64,000 bases of DNA from positions 186,001 through 250,000 of the forward strand of contig NZ_CP016618.1 in the NCBI RefSeq assembly GCF_002741015.1, read 5' to 3'. Source of the DNA: Microvirga ossetica. Lineage in GTDB: Bacteria > Pseudomonadota > Alphaproteobacteria > Rhizobiales > Beijerinckiaceae. The position numbers were made by a program, and so were the translations under genes. Shown here in pieces: positions 18,608 to 25,865 of the stretch. The notes under the pieces were generated by a model. That model saw nothing but the letters and a program-made list of their open reading frames with translations, was not told the origin of the DNA and searched no databases. Position 1 is the stretch's first letter, and each line of letters begins with the position of its first letter.

Positions 18608-18871
18608 TTCAACCTCCCGAGAGACCATGGGCCCAAATTCGCCCACATACCGCCCCTGATGGAGACATCAGCCGGAAGGCCGCCGTTCTTGACCCGGGTG
18701 GCGGCTCGACGCTGCGCACAAGGCTGATGCAAACAAGGAGATCACAGGTTCGTGTCTCGAGTGCGGCAGGTGATCGGTTCTGGGAGTGTCCCGCTACCTT
18801 AGTCCCTCATTGCTCAGCGAAAGACAGGTATTTCTGTGGAGGCTCGTCGCCTGACTGGTCCGAGCAGGTCC
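18608..18871. other. Intergenic region
   Basis: No gene seen. It should contain the promoter of the RTX gene. I could not identify boxes. Confidence 0.3.
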
Positions 18872-20644
18872 CTATTCCGGCACTCCAGCCTTTCTCAGAC
18901 CCTCGATGAACAGCTCGCAGTGAGCGTAATCCCCCAGATTTGCGCGGAGGCGACCTACAGTGATTGGGGGGCCAATCTGGTTGCGTTGCTGGATATGTGC
19001 CTGTGCCTCCTCCACAAGGCCGAGATGCCCACAGCAGCTGATCAGCGCATTGTGGTGCCCCGGAAATTCCGGGAAAGCCACGACCGAACGGCGCAGGAAC
19101 GACAGAGCGTCCGAGAAGCGGCGCTCTCCGAGCAGGGTCAGCCCGTGGAATGCCACGTAGATCCCGGCAAACGTATCCAACGGGCTCATCCGTATGGCCT
19201 TTCCTGTCTCGTTGACAGCCTCGGCGGAGTAACCGGCCCTGAGAAGGGCCACGCCATACATGGTGCGTCCAAGCGCCCAGCTCGGATTGATCTCGAGAGC
19301 CCTCTTCATCTCCTCCAAGGCACGGTCATGGTGACCCATCGTGCTCAAGCTGAAGCCATAGCTCATCATGGCCCAGGGCTCGCTCGGATCAAGGGCCAAA
19401 GCGCGCTTGGCAAGATCGGTCATCTCGCGAAAGCCTCCCTCTCTTGAGCGCCAGTAGCAGAAGGTTTCCCACCACACTGCCCAACTGAGAATGGCGTACG
19501 CTCTCGCATAACTTGGCTCACGAATGATGGCGCGTCGAAGAAGCGCCTGCGCCTCTTCGTTCGATTTGCGTTGCGCCTTGTTGATCAAGCTGAGGGCTGA
19601 CACGACTAAGCCCCAGGTATCGACACTTTCGGGTGGCTTGTTCCGGGCTCTGTAACCCTCCTCGGCATAAAGATGAGGTTCGATTGCAGCCACAACATTT
19701 TCGGTGATCTCATCCTGAACCGCGAAGACATCTTCCAGCAGCCTGTCGTAGCGCTCTGCCCAAATATGCTTTCCGTTCGCGGCATCGATGAGCTGCCCTG
19801 TGATGCGAATGCGACTGCCCGACGCTCTTACACTGCCTTCCAGAATGTATCGGACACCAAGCTCGCGGGCGGCCTGACGCACGTCGATCGCCTTGCCCTT
19901 GTAGGCGAAGGTGGAGTTGCGCGAGATGACGAGCAGCCAGCGCAGACGCGAAAGTGCGGTAATGATGTCCTCGGCCATCCCATCCGCGAAGAATTCCTGC
20001 TGTGGATCGCCGCTCATGTTGTTGAAGGGCAGTACCGCGATGGATGGCTGGTCTGGCAGTGTTAGGGGCTGACTTGAAATCGCTCCCGGCAATGGCGCCA
20101 TCTTCGTCACGGCCGAGAACCTGAAGGTCCTCACGGCTCTTGCTATGTTCTTGACCTGTTGTTCCCCCTGATCCTCAAAGAGGTACGGCAGTTTATCCCT
20201 GACCTCGTCGTAGACTTTGCCAGAGACGCAAATGCCTCCGGGCTCAGCCAACTGCTCCAGGCGAGCTGCCACATTCACTCCATCGCCGTAGATATCGCCA
20301 TCGGCTTCGATGATGATATCCCCGAGATTGATGCCAATGCGGAGTTGGAGCCCCGGTCGGGCAGCATGGGTGGCTTCGGACGCGAGAGCCGCCTGAACTT
20401 TCACAGCACAGCGAACCGCCTCCACAGGGCTTGAGAATTCAACCAGAAAGCCATCGCCGGTTGTTTTTACCAGGCGCCCCTGATGGTCACTCACCTTCGG
20501 CTCAATGACGTCCCGACGAAGCGTCTTGATCCTGGCGAGGGTGCCTTCCTCATCCTGGCCCATAAGCGCGGAGAAGCCTGCTATGTCGGCCGCGAGAATT
20601 GCTGCGAGGCGCCTCTGCACCTTCTGACCGCTTGGACTGGTCAT
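18872..20644 (-). CDS. Class III adenylate/guanylate cyclase with TolB-like and TPR regions
   Basis: A 590-residue protein. Residues of about 10-180 form the cyclase domain (ILAADIAGFSALMGQDEEGT with the first metal-binding Asp, and TTGDGFLVEFSSPVEA). A TolB N-terminal-like segment follows (PSIAVLPFNNMSGDPQQEFF to GSVRASGSRIRITGQLIDA), then helical repeats of tetratricopeptide type. The ATG at 20644 has GGGGATGAG close upstream; the longest frame adds 39 residues. The same architecture is encoded at 62091-63821, and both end in a xGxPE tail, so they are paralogues. Confidence 0.9.
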   Translation of the reverse strand: MTSPSGQKVQRRLAAILAADIAGFSALMGQDEEGTLARIKTLRRDVIEPKVSDHQGRLVKTTGDGFLVEFSSPVEAVRCAVKVQAALASEATHAARPGLQLRIGINLGDIIIEADGDIYGDGVNVAARLEQLAEPGGICVSGKVYDEVRDKLPYLFEDQGEQQVKNIARAVRTFRFSAVTKMAPLPGAISSQPLTLPDQPSIAVLPFNNMSGDPQQEFFADGMAEDIITALSRLRWLLVISRNSTFAYKGKAIDVRQAARELGVRYILEGSVRASGSRIRITGQLIDAANGKHIWAERYDRLLEDVFAVQDEITENVVAAIEPHLYAEEGYRARNKPPESVDTWGLVVSALSLINKAQRKSNEEAQALLRRAIIREPSYARAYAILSWAVWWETFCYWRSREGGFREMTDLAKRALALDPSEPWAMMSYGFSLSTMGHHDRALEEMKRALEINPSWALGRTMYGVALLRAGYSAEAVNETGKAIRMSPLDTFAGIYVAFHGLTLLGERRFSDALSFLRRSVVAFPEFPGHHNALISCCGHLGLVEEAQAHIQQRNQIGPPITVGRLRANLGDYAHCELFIEGLRKAGVPE

Positions 20645-21109
20645 CTCATCCCCAGGGATACAGGTGTCGAGGAGCAATGGTGCTTCGCTCAGCACGCTTC
20701 GTCCAGAGGCATTACTGCGGCAGCTCTCCGCGTACCAAAGCCAAGCTCTTGGATGTGCCACGATCCACAGCCACCGGTCTCAGAGTCGGCTGCAGAGCGC
20801 ACGACAATGCAAAAGCCGCGTAGCTGGTTCATGCCGGAAGAAGACATTCCCAATCTGGAGTGCATAAGTCTCGCGGCTGCGAAAGAAAACCCCATCATCT
20901 GTTTTCTGTCGGATTCCAGAGGGCCTGCGCGTGGACGCGCATGCGATTAGATTCTGCCTGTGGCAGATAGCTTGAGCGTTATGCTGCAAAGGCATAACAC
21001 CTCTTCGAGGATTCGGCTCCTCAGCAGCAGGGCGCATCCCAATATGCTGCAGTGCAGCAAGGGCAGTGATCGTCGGCCGCCAGGGCCGTGATCTGCCAGG
21101 GGGCCATCC
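20645..21109. other. Intergenic region
   Basis: About 465 bases with no supported gene. It must contain the promoter of the minus-strand cyclase. Confidence 0.35.
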
Positions 21110-21169
21110 ATGTTCGTTATCTACATCCTGTCCAAGATCCGCACCTACAAGCACTCCATGAGACCGTGA
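21110..21169 (+). pseudogene. DUF1127 remnant
   Basis: A 19-codon frame reading MFVIYILSKIRTYKHS then a stop. This N-terminus is that of the small DUF1127 proteins of alphaproteobacteria, which normally continue for about 30 more residues with a RELxxLxDxxLxDIG motif. That part is absent, so I read it as a truncated relic. A GGCCGG/CCGGCC stem without a T-tract follows at 21176-21197. Confidence 0.5.
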
Positions 21170-21244
21170 ACCCGTGGCCGGAACACTCCGACCGGCCGTG
21201 ACGATTGCGCCAAGCCATGGGTCGTCCTGTTGAATGCAACCTCG

Positions 21245-21529
21245 ATGCCATCACCCAGGAACAAGCCGTCTGCCGTCCGGACCTCGCTTCGTTTCAAGCC
21301 GCCGACCTTGGAGGAGGCCATCCATGCCGCGCAGGGGCTCACCGATGACATCGATGGCCAGGCCGAGATTGCCGCAGGCTTGATGGGATTGCCGGAGCCG
21401 GATGTCAGATTCGCAATCCTGAAGGCGCCTCCGCGCAGGCCCGCTCGCCCATCGACCCAAGTGCGGGTCGCAACGGGCCGACAGACCGTTCTGGTCGAGC
21501 GCAGGGCACCCCGCGCCCTGATCCGCTGA
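21245..21529 (+). CDS. Small conserved protein of unknown function
   Basis: A 94-residue protein with an acidic helical core (TLEEAIHAAQGLTDDIDGQAEI is the start of it) followed by LMGLPEPDVR and a basic C-terminus ending VLVERRAPRALIR. Similar short proteins occur in Methylobacteriaceae as far as I recall, with no known function. The start is uncertain: ATG 21245 or a TTG at 21230. Confidence 0.55.
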   Translation: MPSPRNKPSAVRTSLRFKPPTLEEAIHAAQGLTDDIDGQAEIAAGLMGLPEPDVRFAILKAPPRRPARPSTQVRVATGRQTVLVERRAPRALIR

Positions 21530-21642
21530 GGGCTGACGTCGATCTCAACTGATCGCGTCTCGTCCAACCAGGTCCGTCCTTCGTTCAGTGCTGCGGCGGC
21601 ATGGGCAGCGCCTCGATCCTGGACCCGCTCGCCAGGACATGC

Positions 21643-22143
21643 TCATGAGAAGGCGCGCTTTGTCTTCCGCAGGCGGACGATGATCTCGACGCCGGCCACT
21701 TCCATGCCTTCGGGAGGCTCGGGCAGGTCGGCGACGCTCAGGCCGGAGGAGGGCATGTCGACGATCTCACCCTCTTCCTTGAGGAAGAAAGGGTGATGCT
21801 CGGTCGGGTTGGTGTCGAAATAGGCCTTGGCGCCGTCCACCGCGAGCTGGCGCAGGAGGCCCGCTTCCGTGAACTGGTGCAGGGTGTTGTAGACCGTCGC
21901 CAGCGAGACCGGGACCCGCGCCCGGGTGGCCTCGTCGAAGAGCATTTCGGCCGTGATGTGCCGATCGCCCTTGCCGAACAGCAGCCAGCCCAGGGACACG
22001 CGCTGCCGGGTCGGGCGCAGGCCCGCTTGGCGCAGCTTTCCCTTGAGGTCTGACAGGGGGCATCCCTGCAAGCGGAGAGCTGGTCGCTGAGGCGCTGTCA
22101 GACGCGTTGTGCTTGTCACCTCATCAGACAAAGCTCTCTCCAT
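21643..22143 (-). CDS. irr: Irr-type iron/heme-responsive regulator (Fur family)
   Basis: This 166-residue protein closely follows the Irr pattern of Hyphomicrobiales: LRQAGLRPTRQRVSLGWLLF, then KGDRHITAEMLFDEA, then VPVSLATVYNTLHQFTEAGL in the winged helix, and AKAYFDTN in the dimer domain. Irr controls heme and iron genes and is destabilised by heme in Bradyrhizobium. A Cys-Pro pair (GCPL) sits where the heme regulatory motif GCPWH is in B. japonicum Irr, but Trp-His are missing. The usual His-His-His run reads EHHPFF here, so the third His is Pro. The ATG at 22143 has no good ribosome-binding site; a downstream TTG or GTG start is possible. Confidence 0.88.
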   Translation of the reverse strand: MERALSDEVTSTTRLTAPQRPALRLQGCPLSDLKGKLRQAGLRPTRQRVSLGWLLFGKGDRHITAEMLFDEATRARVPVSLATVYNTLHQFTEAGLLRQLAVDGAKAYFDTNPTEHHPFFLKEEGEIVDMPSSGLSVADLPEPPEGMEVAGVEIIVRLRKTKRAFS

Positions 22144-22147
22144 GCAG

Positions 22148-22189
22148 TTTAGAAAACGTAAAAACTAAAGCCTTCCATAGGCTTAGTTG
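22148..22189. promoter_or_regulatory. Palindromic AT-rich element directly upstream of irr
   Basis: An imperfect palindrome TTTAG-(12 bases)-CTAAA spans 22148-22169, directly followed by a hairpin whose arms are CTAAAGCC and GGCTTAG. The left half TTTAGAA resembles the half-site of the iron control element bound by Irr (TTTAGAA...TTCTAAA), though the spacing and right half do not fit well. It could be an autoregulatory site; this is inference. Confidence 0.4.
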
Positions 22190-22318
22190 GTCGAGGCTGG
22201 GGACTGCTACCGCAAGTGTGGGCCGTTGCCGCAGCTCAGTGTCTCTCGATGAGGCTGTTGGATGAGGGAACCTGCCAGGTGATTGTGGCTTCTCACAAAA
22301 ATTGTCGAGGATGTTTCC

Positions 22319-22525
22319 ATGTCTGACATCCCTTACCCTGACACGCCGCAGCCGGACATTCCCGTGCCGCCGCAGCCTGACTTGCCGATGCCGGTCCCTG
22401 AGGTCGAGCCTGATCCCAGCGAAGAGCCGGACCTGCCGCCGGAGCCCTCTGAACCGCCCGGAGACGATCTCCCGACGGTGGGATTGAGGAGCTCTCAGGA
22501 GAATTTAGCAGGAGGTTGCGCATGA
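22319..22525 (+). CDS. Short proline-rich acidic protein
   Basis: A 68-residue protein made almost entirely of Pro, Asp and Glu (SDIPYPDTPQPDIPVPPQPD and similar), with no signal peptide or membrane segment. It has GAGGATG upstream of the ATG. Its stop overlaps the start of the next gene by four bases, and that gene begins with a related proline-rich sequence, so the pair arose by duplication and is translationally coupled. Function unknown. Confidence 0.6.
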   Translation: MSDIPYPDTPQPDIPVPPQPDLPMPVPEVEPDPSEEPDLPPEPSEPPGDDLPTVGLRSSQENLAGGCA

Positions 22526-23067
22526 TGTCTGATCCACAGCAGCCAGTCGTTCCCTCTCCGCCCCAGCCTGATGTGCCGGCACCAGATCCTAATCCTGTCA
22601 TGCCACCCGCGGGCCCGCCTGGTTTGCTTGGGTCCCATGGCAAAACACCAAGTTTGAGCGGGTCACTCCCCAGGAACCAGTATTTTACAATGCTTCGCGA
22701 AAACGAAGAATCCTTCAGCCTCAATCGGTTGTGGGTTGTTCAGGGCCGACTATCTAGCGTCCACAGAAATGCGCCCCCGCCTCACGGCTCTGGGGCGCTT
22801 TCTTTTTCCAGACCCCTCACAATCTATTCGCCACGAGCATCTTCGACACGTGCGCCGCCGAGTTGCGCAATCTTGCCGATGAGGCGAGGCGTCTCCCTCC
22901 GCCGGACAGGCGGAACCCGCATGCGTTTCAGGAAGCTCGCGACGAGCTTGCCCCCCGGATCTCGGAGTTGGCGAACTTTCTGTCGGGCAAGTTCACGCTC
23001 GCTCGCTCCGAGCCCAAAGCGGCCATCAAGCCGGGCCCGATCCGGAGCGCCAAAGGCAAGGTTGTGA
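22522..23067 (+). CDS. Second proline-rich protein, probably with a degraded 3' end
   Basis: The start is strong: AGGAGG six bases before the ATG, overlapping the previous stop. The first about 40 residues (SDPQQPVVPSPPQPDVPAPD and onward) resemble the preceding protein. After about residue 45 the composition changes to arginine/serine-rich sequence that runs through a strong terminator (22771-22808) and over another gene in a different frame, so the present 3' end is unlikely to be natural. A frameshift near 22620-22680 would explain this. Confidence 0.4.
   Translation: MMSDPQQPVVPSPPQPDVPAPDPNPVMPPAGPPGLLGSHGKTPSLSGSLPRNQYFTMLRENEESFSLNRLWVVQGRLSSVHRNAPPPHGSGALSFSRPLTIYSPRASSTRAPPSCAILPMRRGVSLRRTGGTRMRFRKLATSLPPGSRSWRTFCRASSRSLAPSPKRPSSRARSGAPKARL
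22771..22808 (+). terminator. Rho-independent terminator
   Basis: A GCGCCCC/GGGGCGC stem (22771-22777 and 22792-22798) is followed at once by TTTCTTTTT. It is the clearest intrinsic terminator in the window and should end transcription of the proline-rich gene pair. Confidence 0.85.
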
Positions 23068-23099
23068 CGGTCGAATTCCGCGATCCGAAGCGGGTCTGA
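22863..23099 (+). CDS. Small conserved hypothetical protein
   Basis: A frame of 78 residues (TTG start) with a helical N-terminus (RNLADEARRLPPPDRR), a middle ISELANFLSGKF and a basic C-terminus ending VVTVEFRDPKRV. The frame remains gene-like upstream of the TTG (SIFDTCAAE), so the true start may lie further up, towards 22830, but no better start codon was found. Function unknown. It converges with the next gene, stop to stop. Confidence 0.5.
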   Translation: MRNLADEARRLPPPDRRNPHAFQEARDELAPRISELANFLSGKFTLARSEPKAAIKPGPIRSAKGKVVTVEFRDPKRV

Positions 23100-23327
23100 T
23101 CAAGAACGAGGGCCGCTCGATTCCGATTGGATCATGATGCCGGCAAGAGGGCCGCAGAGGGCTTTGAACTTCGCGTCCTCGGTCTTGTGCCTCTCCCTCA
23201 GTCGATGGCGTTCCGCCTCGAGGCAGTGAGACAGTAGCATCGCCGTGTACGGGTTGGGCGGCGGGATATCGTACGCGAGCTTTTTCACTTCCTGGATGAA
23301 GTCATCAATCCAACTGTCGTCAGTCAT
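23100..23327 (-). CDS. Small soluble protein of unknown function
   Basis: A 75-residue protein starting MTDDSWIDDFIQEVKKLAYD, with PPPNPYTAMLLSHCLEAER in the middle. It looks alpha-helical and soluble. The ATG at 23327 is preceded only by a weak GGGGGCG site. No family recognised. Confidence 0.5.
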   Translation of the reverse strand: MTDDSWIDDFIQEVKKLAYDIPPPNPYTAMLLSHCLEAERHRLRERHKTEDAKFKALCGPLAGIMIQSESSGPRS

Positions 23328-23583
23328 GGTCGCCCCCGGCATTCGGCTCATATGCAAGAGTAGCCCGAGACAGGCTGCGGTCACACTTCACCAGAAGAGC
23401 GGCCTAGATAGTAGTACGCCTCACCCGAAAGAGCCGCTGCGCCGCTCAGGCACCGGCGACTGGGCATAAAATTACTCACGATAATCACCCTTCCCGTGAC
23501 CAATCGCGAAGGGCTGAAATTTGGAGCACGTAACGGTTTCCGATCTGCAAAGCGGGTCGAAAGTATACTGGTTTGATAAACTG

Positions 23584-23960
23584 ATGAACCTGCCGGTGCC
23601 CGTCGCGCCGGCGGACAACACGCCGACAGTCACGGATGCACTGAGGTCGGCTGCGGAGTACGCCCAGGCCGAAAAGGCTGACGCCACTCAATGAGAAAGG
23701 GCGGATCTGTAAACCCGGATCGCCTCTCCGAGGGCTCAGTCGCCTCAGTGGTAAAGCGCTACGCGAGGGCCGCAGGCCTCGACCCCGAAACCTTCTCTGG
23801 CCACTCGCTGCGCGCCGGCTTCGTCATCTCCGCCCTCGAGGCGGGCGCCGACCTGCTGAAGGTTATGGACGTCACCCGCCATAGGGAAGTGAAGACGCTC
23901 AAGGCCTACGACCGCCGCGCGAAGACCTTCAAAAATCATGCCGGACGCGGCTTTCTCTAA
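23584..23960 (+). pseudogene. Tyrosine recombinase with internal deletion
   Basis: The first 36 codons (MNLPVPVAPADNTPTVTDAL to AEKADATQ) match the N-terminus of tyrosine-type integrases and end in a stop at 23691-23693. A frame overlapping that stop (23691-23960) encodes the C-terminal catalytic part: GHSLRAGF (His-x-x-Arg), TRHREVKTLKAYDRR (second His and the Tyr nucleophile). The first catalytic Arg and the middle domain are missing, so a deletion joined the two ends out of frame. It suggests an integrated element once used this spot. Confidence 0.75.
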
Positions 23961-24213
23961 GGAAACCTGATGTGCCTGATCCGCCACTATTTCGCGCGCC
24001 CTGCCACTGTGTTGTCATTAGGTCTCTTCGGCCTGTTCAATTTGATCCGGTCATCGATCCTCGCATCGCCTCAGGCCGGAAGAGCACGCTCGGCGGCCAC
24101 TCGCGCTCGAAATACGTGCCGCATCAGAGCTCCCGCGAGTTGGCTCGTCGTCGCTGACAGATCACAGTTGGTTTGCTCCGAGTCGAGAACGGGCTCCATG
24201 TGGGAGCAACTGC

Positions 24214-24534
24214 ATGAACTTCGATGAAGCCATCGAAGCCTTGAAGGCCGGTAAGCGCGTTGCCCGCGCCGGCTGGAACGGCAAAGGGATGTGGCTCTGC
24301 CGCGATAAGGGCCAGAAGATCGGGCCCGCGCAGTTCTGGAATGAGCACACCAAGCAGTTCGTCTATGAGCGCTACATGCTCGCGACGAGTGGCGACACAG
24401 ACCTGACTGATGACGATCGTCTGACCGAGGTCCTGCCGTACATCATCATGAAGACGGCGGACAATAAGATCCTCATGGGCTGGCTCGCATCCCAGTCGAA
24501 CATGCTTGCTGACGATTGGACGGAACTCTCATAG
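24214..24534 (+). CDS. DUF2829 (Tad2-like) protein
   Basis: A 106-residue protein that follows the DUF2829 pattern: MNFDEAIEALKAGKRVARAG, WNGKGMWLC, a central block QKIGPAQFWNEHTK, and the C-terminus LPYIIMKTADNKILMGWLAS followed by QSNMLADDW. Phage Tad2 proteins of this family sequester the cyclic ADP-ribose signal of the Thoeris defence system; many bacterial members are untested. GGGAG lies seven bases before the ATG. It is next to a broken integrase and two partial copies of a related gene's 3' end, so a prophage origin is likely. Confidence 0.85.
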   Translation: MNFDEAIEALKAGKRVARAGWNGKGMWLCRDKGQKIGPAQFWNEHTKQFVYERYMLATSGDTDLTDDDRLTEVLPYIIMKTADNKILMGWLASQSNMLADDWTELS

Positions 24535-24538
24535 CGGG

Positions 24539-24646
24539 TCATACGTGAAAGGCCCACATCAGGAACAATCCCCCGATCCCAATGATCGCGATCAGCATGA
24601 TCATGGCCCAAAACCGTCTTCGTCCTGATGGGAAGTCGCCGAACAT
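24539..24646 (-). CDS. 35-residue single-pass membrane protein
   Basis: A short frame on the minus strand that begins MFGDFPSGRRRFW and continues as one hydrophobic segment (AMIMLIAIIGIGGLFLMWAF). The ATG is preceded by GGAGGCGACC, a good ribosome-binding site. The positive residues before the segment predict an N-in orientation. The stop lies five bases from the end of the convergent DUF2829 gene. Function unknown. Confidence 0.6.
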   Translation of the reverse strand: MFGDFPSGRRRFWAMIMLIAIIGIGGLFLMWAFHV

Positions 24647-24714
24647 GGTCGCCTCCAAAATGCGTGCATCTCGCGCCACCGCAGTGAGCTAGAACTTAGC
24701 CCGAAACGGGCTTG

Positions 24715-24801
24715 ATGCGCATCCTCGATCCTCGCACCGGCTTGAGCGTCTCGCTCACATCCCAGTCTGGCATGCTCGCTGAGGATTTGGTGGATCTCTG
24801 A
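24715..24801 (+). repeat. Partial DUF2829 3' end, copy A
   Basis: A 29-codon frame reading RILDPRTGLSVSLTSQSG then MLAEDLVDL and a stop. This matches the last part of a DUF2829 protein (compare SQSNMLADDW in the neighbouring intact gene). It shares roughly 75 of 87 bases with copy B at 25066-25152. A stem AGCCCG/CGGGCT lies just before it at 24698-24712. The rest of the gene is absent. Confidence 0.65.
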
Positions 24802-24810
24802 TCCAGCGGC

Positions 24811-24954
24811 TCAGTCCAAGAAGTAGAATATGAACAGCGCGCAGAGAATAAGCCCGCCAATTAACCCGAGCCACCTGAAGATAACCGCAGATGAATCGTT
24901 CGGGCGCGGAGGCTTCGGCCCCGCTGGAAAGGGATCGTCGTCGTCATCGTCATG
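24811..24954 (-). pseudogene. Possible small membrane protein lacking a start codon
   Basis: On the minus strand a frame reads a run of six Asp, then PFPAGPKPPRPNDSSA, then one hydrophobic segment (VIFRWLGLIGGLILCALFIF) ending YFLD and a stop. It looks like a short tail-anchored-type protein, but no ATG, GTG or TTG is found in frame nearby upstream. Either the start was lost or it uses a rare codon. Confidence 0.35.
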
Positions 24955-25065
24955 CGTGGCTACTGCCCCCCGGCTGAGTAGGCAGCCTAGGATCCCGATC
25001 TTCGTCGAAGAGTCGAATCTTCTTGCGGATTATCCACGACAGATAGCGGGCTGTGACACTGCCTG

Positions 25066-25152
25066 ATGCTGATCCTCGACCCGCGCACCGGCCTGAGCGT
25101 CTCGCTCACATCCCAGTCCGGCATGCGCGCTGAGGATTGGGTGGAGCTGTAG
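25066..25152 (+). repeat. Partial DUF2829 3' end, copy B
   Basis: A 29-codon frame reading LILDPRTGLSVSLTSQSG then MRAEDWVEL and a stop, a near copy of the segment at 24715-24801. It also lacks the rest of a DUF2829 gene. The two partial copies plus the intact gene suggest duplication and decay of this family at one site. Confidence 0.65.
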
Positions 25153-25262
25153 CGCTCGATGCTCCCGTCCTAATCTACGAAAAGGAGTTATATCGCGAAG
25201 GAACATTGCTCCTAATGTCGCGAAGGCAGATTATCCTGCTGGTTGTCCACCGAGGTGGTACT

Positions 25263-25376
25263 ATGCAGGCCCTCGCTATAGCCGCTCTTTATCTCGGAAC
25301 TGCTCTGGCTGCGTTCGTATTGGCTGTAGATGTACTTGACGTTGTAGATCCTCTTAATGCGTTGATCGCTCACTAG
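25263..25376 (+). CDS. 37-residue single-pass membrane protein
   Basis: A short frame MQALAIAALYLGTALAAFVL then AVDVLDVVDPLNALIAH. GAGG lies seven bases before the ATG. An upstream in-frame ATG at 25215 would give a longer, less regular N-terminus. One membrane segment is predicted. Function unknown. Confidence 0.5.
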   Translation: MQALAIAALYLGTALAAFVLAVDVLDVVDPLNALIAH

Positions 25377-25457
25377 ATTGAGCTAGTCTCTCATAGAAAT
25401 TGCCTCCGCGACGCGGTGAGACTCAACTACTGCTGATAAGGTTTTCAAGTCAGCAGA

Positions 25458-25628
25458 ATGATTCTCCTCATTGCGCTATCGACTGTCTTGGCCGGTGTAC
25501 TGTTTGCGGGTGCCGCCGGAGTCCTGTGCGCTAAATTCGCTCTTGTCCTCTTAATCGGATTTTGCGCGGCCGCCATGGTACTGTCAAGTTGGCATAGGTC
25601 GGCACCTATGGCAGGGTTTCGGGCATGA
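25458..25628 (+). pseudogene. Small membrane protein gene interrupted by an IS6-family end
   Basis: The frame MILLIALSTVLAGVLFAGAA continues through a second hydrophobic run (FALVLLIGFCAAAM) and then enters the left inverted repeat of the IS6-family element at 25577. The last 17 codons are therefore IS sequence. The original 3' end is not found beyond the right end of the element at 32504, which instead abuts an ABC transporter gene. Confidence 0.5.
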
Positions 25629-25865
25629 GCACGACGTCCAACCCGTACCGCGGCTTCCGGTTTCCGGCTGAAATCATCAACCAGGCCGTCTGGTTGTATC
25701 ACAGCTTCAGCCTGAGCTTGCGCGATGTCGAGCTGATCCTGGCGGCCCGTGGCGTCGTGGTCAGCTACGAGACCATCCGTGAGTGGAGTCTGCGCTTCGG
25801 ACGAACCTACGCCAACAGCTTCAAGCGGCGCCAGCCGCAGCCAGGAGACAAGTGGTTCTTGGACG
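25625..25865 (+). pseudogene. IS6-family transposase, 5' part
   Basis: The N-terminal 80 residues of an IS6-type transposase (RGFRFPAEIINQAVWLYHSF, then the helix-turn-helix around LRDVELILAARGVVVSYETI, then PGDKWFLD). The gene breaks off at 25866 at the GTGTG start of a group II intron and continues at 30594. This family differs from the two 813-base IS6 copies elsewhere in the window. Confidence 0.88.
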
